Positions 13,001-13,687 of a stretch of 13,687 nucleotides of DNA are shown piece by piece. The position numbers and the translations under genes are program-made. Within the stretch, counting starts at the first letter, position 1; every line of letters begins with the position of its first letter. Source of the DNA: Desulfuromonadaceae bacterium (GTDB lineage: Bacteria; Desulfobacterota; Desulfuromonadia; Desulfuromonadales; Desulfuromonadaceae); assembly GCA_027065245.1 (NCBI GenBank), contig JAMOOS010000112.1, positions 1-13,687 of the forward strand. The letters are read 5' to 3'. Below the pieces are notes generated by a model, which saw only the letters and a list, made by a program, of their open reading frames with translations, ran no database searches and was not told the DNA's origin.

Positions 13001-13687
13001 ATGAAAGTTGGATTTGTCGGTTGGCGTGGCATGGTTGGTTCGGTGCTGTTGCAGCGCATGCAACAGGAGAACGATTTTGACGGCATTGAGCCAGTGTTTT
13101 TTTCCACCTCGCAGGTAGGGGCAGACGCTCCTCTCAACGCGGGAACGCTGCAGGATGCCACCGATATCACTACCTTGAAACAACTGGACGCGGTTATCAC
13201 CTGCCAGGGCGGCGATTACACCAAGCAGGTGCATCCGCAGCTGCGTGCCTCAGGCTGGAACGGCTACTGGATAGACGCCGCCAGCGCCCTGCGCATGGCT
13301 GACGATGCCGTAATCATCCTCGATCCGGTCAACCGCAAGGTGATCGACGCGGCGCTGGCCGCCGGTAAAAAGGATTTTATCGGCGGCAACTGCACCGTCA
13401 GCCTGATGCTGATGGCCATCGGCGGACTGTTCGAGGCCGGAGTGGTGGAGTGGGTTTCAGCCATGACTTATCAGGCCGCCTCCGGTGCCGGTGCACCCAA
13501 CATGCGCGAACTGCTGGCGCAGATGGGGGTGCTTAACGCCGCAGTAGCCGATCTTCTCGCCGATCCGGCGGCGGCCATTCTCGATATCGACCGTAAGGTT
13601 ACCGCCACCATGCGTTCCGATGCCATGCCGGTGGACGCCTTCGGTTATCCGCTGGCAGGCAGTGTGTTGCCGTGGATCGATCGCGAG
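13001..13687 (+). CDS. asd: Aspartate-semialdehyde dehydrogenase, 5' part
   Basis: Asd reduces aspartyl phosphate to aspartate semialdehyde with NADPH. This is the branch point to lysine/diaminopimelate, methionine, threonine and isoleucine. The gene runs off the right edge, with 229 codons visible of an expected ~370, and no stop in frame. The start ATG 13001 gives MKVGFVGWRGMVGSVLLQRM, with the nucleotide-binding GWRGMVGS at residues 7-14. TCQGGDYT, WIDAASALRM and the catalytic Cys131 in GGNCTVSLMLM match the E. coli-type enzyme closely, not the shorter Gram-positive type. MTYQAASGAGAPNMRELL follows. GGGG (12989-12992, eight bases before the ATG) is the likely ribosome site. Supplying aspartate semialdehyde next to branched-chain genes fits its role in isoleucine synthesis. 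Confidence 0.95.
   Translation, partial: MKVGFVGWRGMVGSVLLQRMQQENDFDGIEPVFFSTSQVGADAPLNAGTLQDATDITTLKQLDAVITCQGGDYTKQVHPQLRASGWNGYWIDAASALRMADDAVIILDPVNRKVIDAALAAGKKDFIGGNCTVSLMLMAIGGLFEAGVVEWVSAMTYQAASGAGAPNMRELLAQMGVLNAAVADLLADPAAAILDIDRKVTATMRSDAMPVDAFGYPLAGSVLPWIDRE

Noticed and set aside
1..13687. CRISPR arrays, insertion sequences, prophage genes, tRNA or rRNA genes, toxin-antitoxin or defence genes
   Set aside because: No repeat arrays, transposase or integrase motifs, or RNA gene signatures were seen. All confident genes are core metabolism or housekeeping with similar base use.

Overview
The window looks like a chromosomal housekeeping and biosynthesis locus of a Gram-negative bacterium. 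The best guess is the Desulfuromonadales/Geobacterales group (the former delta-Proteobacteria). The grounds are the order ilvD-ilvB-ilvN-psd-pssA-leuA-leuC-leuD-leuB-asd, the short (HacA-like) LeuC/LeuD pair, a T-box leader in front of leuA, and an RseP-type site-2 protease. The genus cannot be fixed from the sequence. All confident genes are on the + strand. I see no mobile element, CRISPR array, tRNA or rRNA, and no sign of recent transfer.

Layout. Bases 1-1326 hold the 3' end of rseP and then tsaB. Bases 1327-1750 are a self-contained unit: a good sigma70-type promoter, a 73-residue DUF465/YdcH-like protein and a rho-independent terminator. Bases 1751-6030 carry ilvD, ilvB and ilvN. IlvBN make acetolactate or acetohydroxybutyrate, and IlvD dehydrates the later dihydroxy acids. 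The reductoisomerase gene ilvC, which acts between them, is absent. Bases 6202-7595 carry psd and pssA, which overlap by 4 bases and make phosphatidylserine and then phosphatidylethanolamine. Bases 7596-8120 are a dense regulatory region ahead of leuA. Bases 8121-12930 carry leuA, leuC, leuD and leuB, the complete leucine branch from 2-ketoisovalerate. Bases 13001-13687 are the 5' part of asd, whose product supplies aspartate semialdehyde for threonine, isoleucine, methionine and lysine synthesis.

Regulation is the most interesting part. The leuA leader has a promoter with an 18-bp palindrome over its -35 box. This is followed by a T-box riboswitch with a CUC (Leu) specifier and a UGGU bulge suited to an A73 tRNA, with clear antiterminator and terminator alternatives. 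A further 170 bases hold a possible 42-codon leader ORF that ends on the leuA Shine-Dalgarno and runs through a second hairpin. leuB has a near-consensus promoter whose spacer is a perfect 17-base inverted repeat. The DUF465 promoter also has a dyad at its -35 box, and two dyads lie 21 bp apart upstream of ilvD. The protein-coding content is conventional. I found no evidence for an undescribed multi-gene system, so the novelty, if any, is in these cis-regulatory elements.
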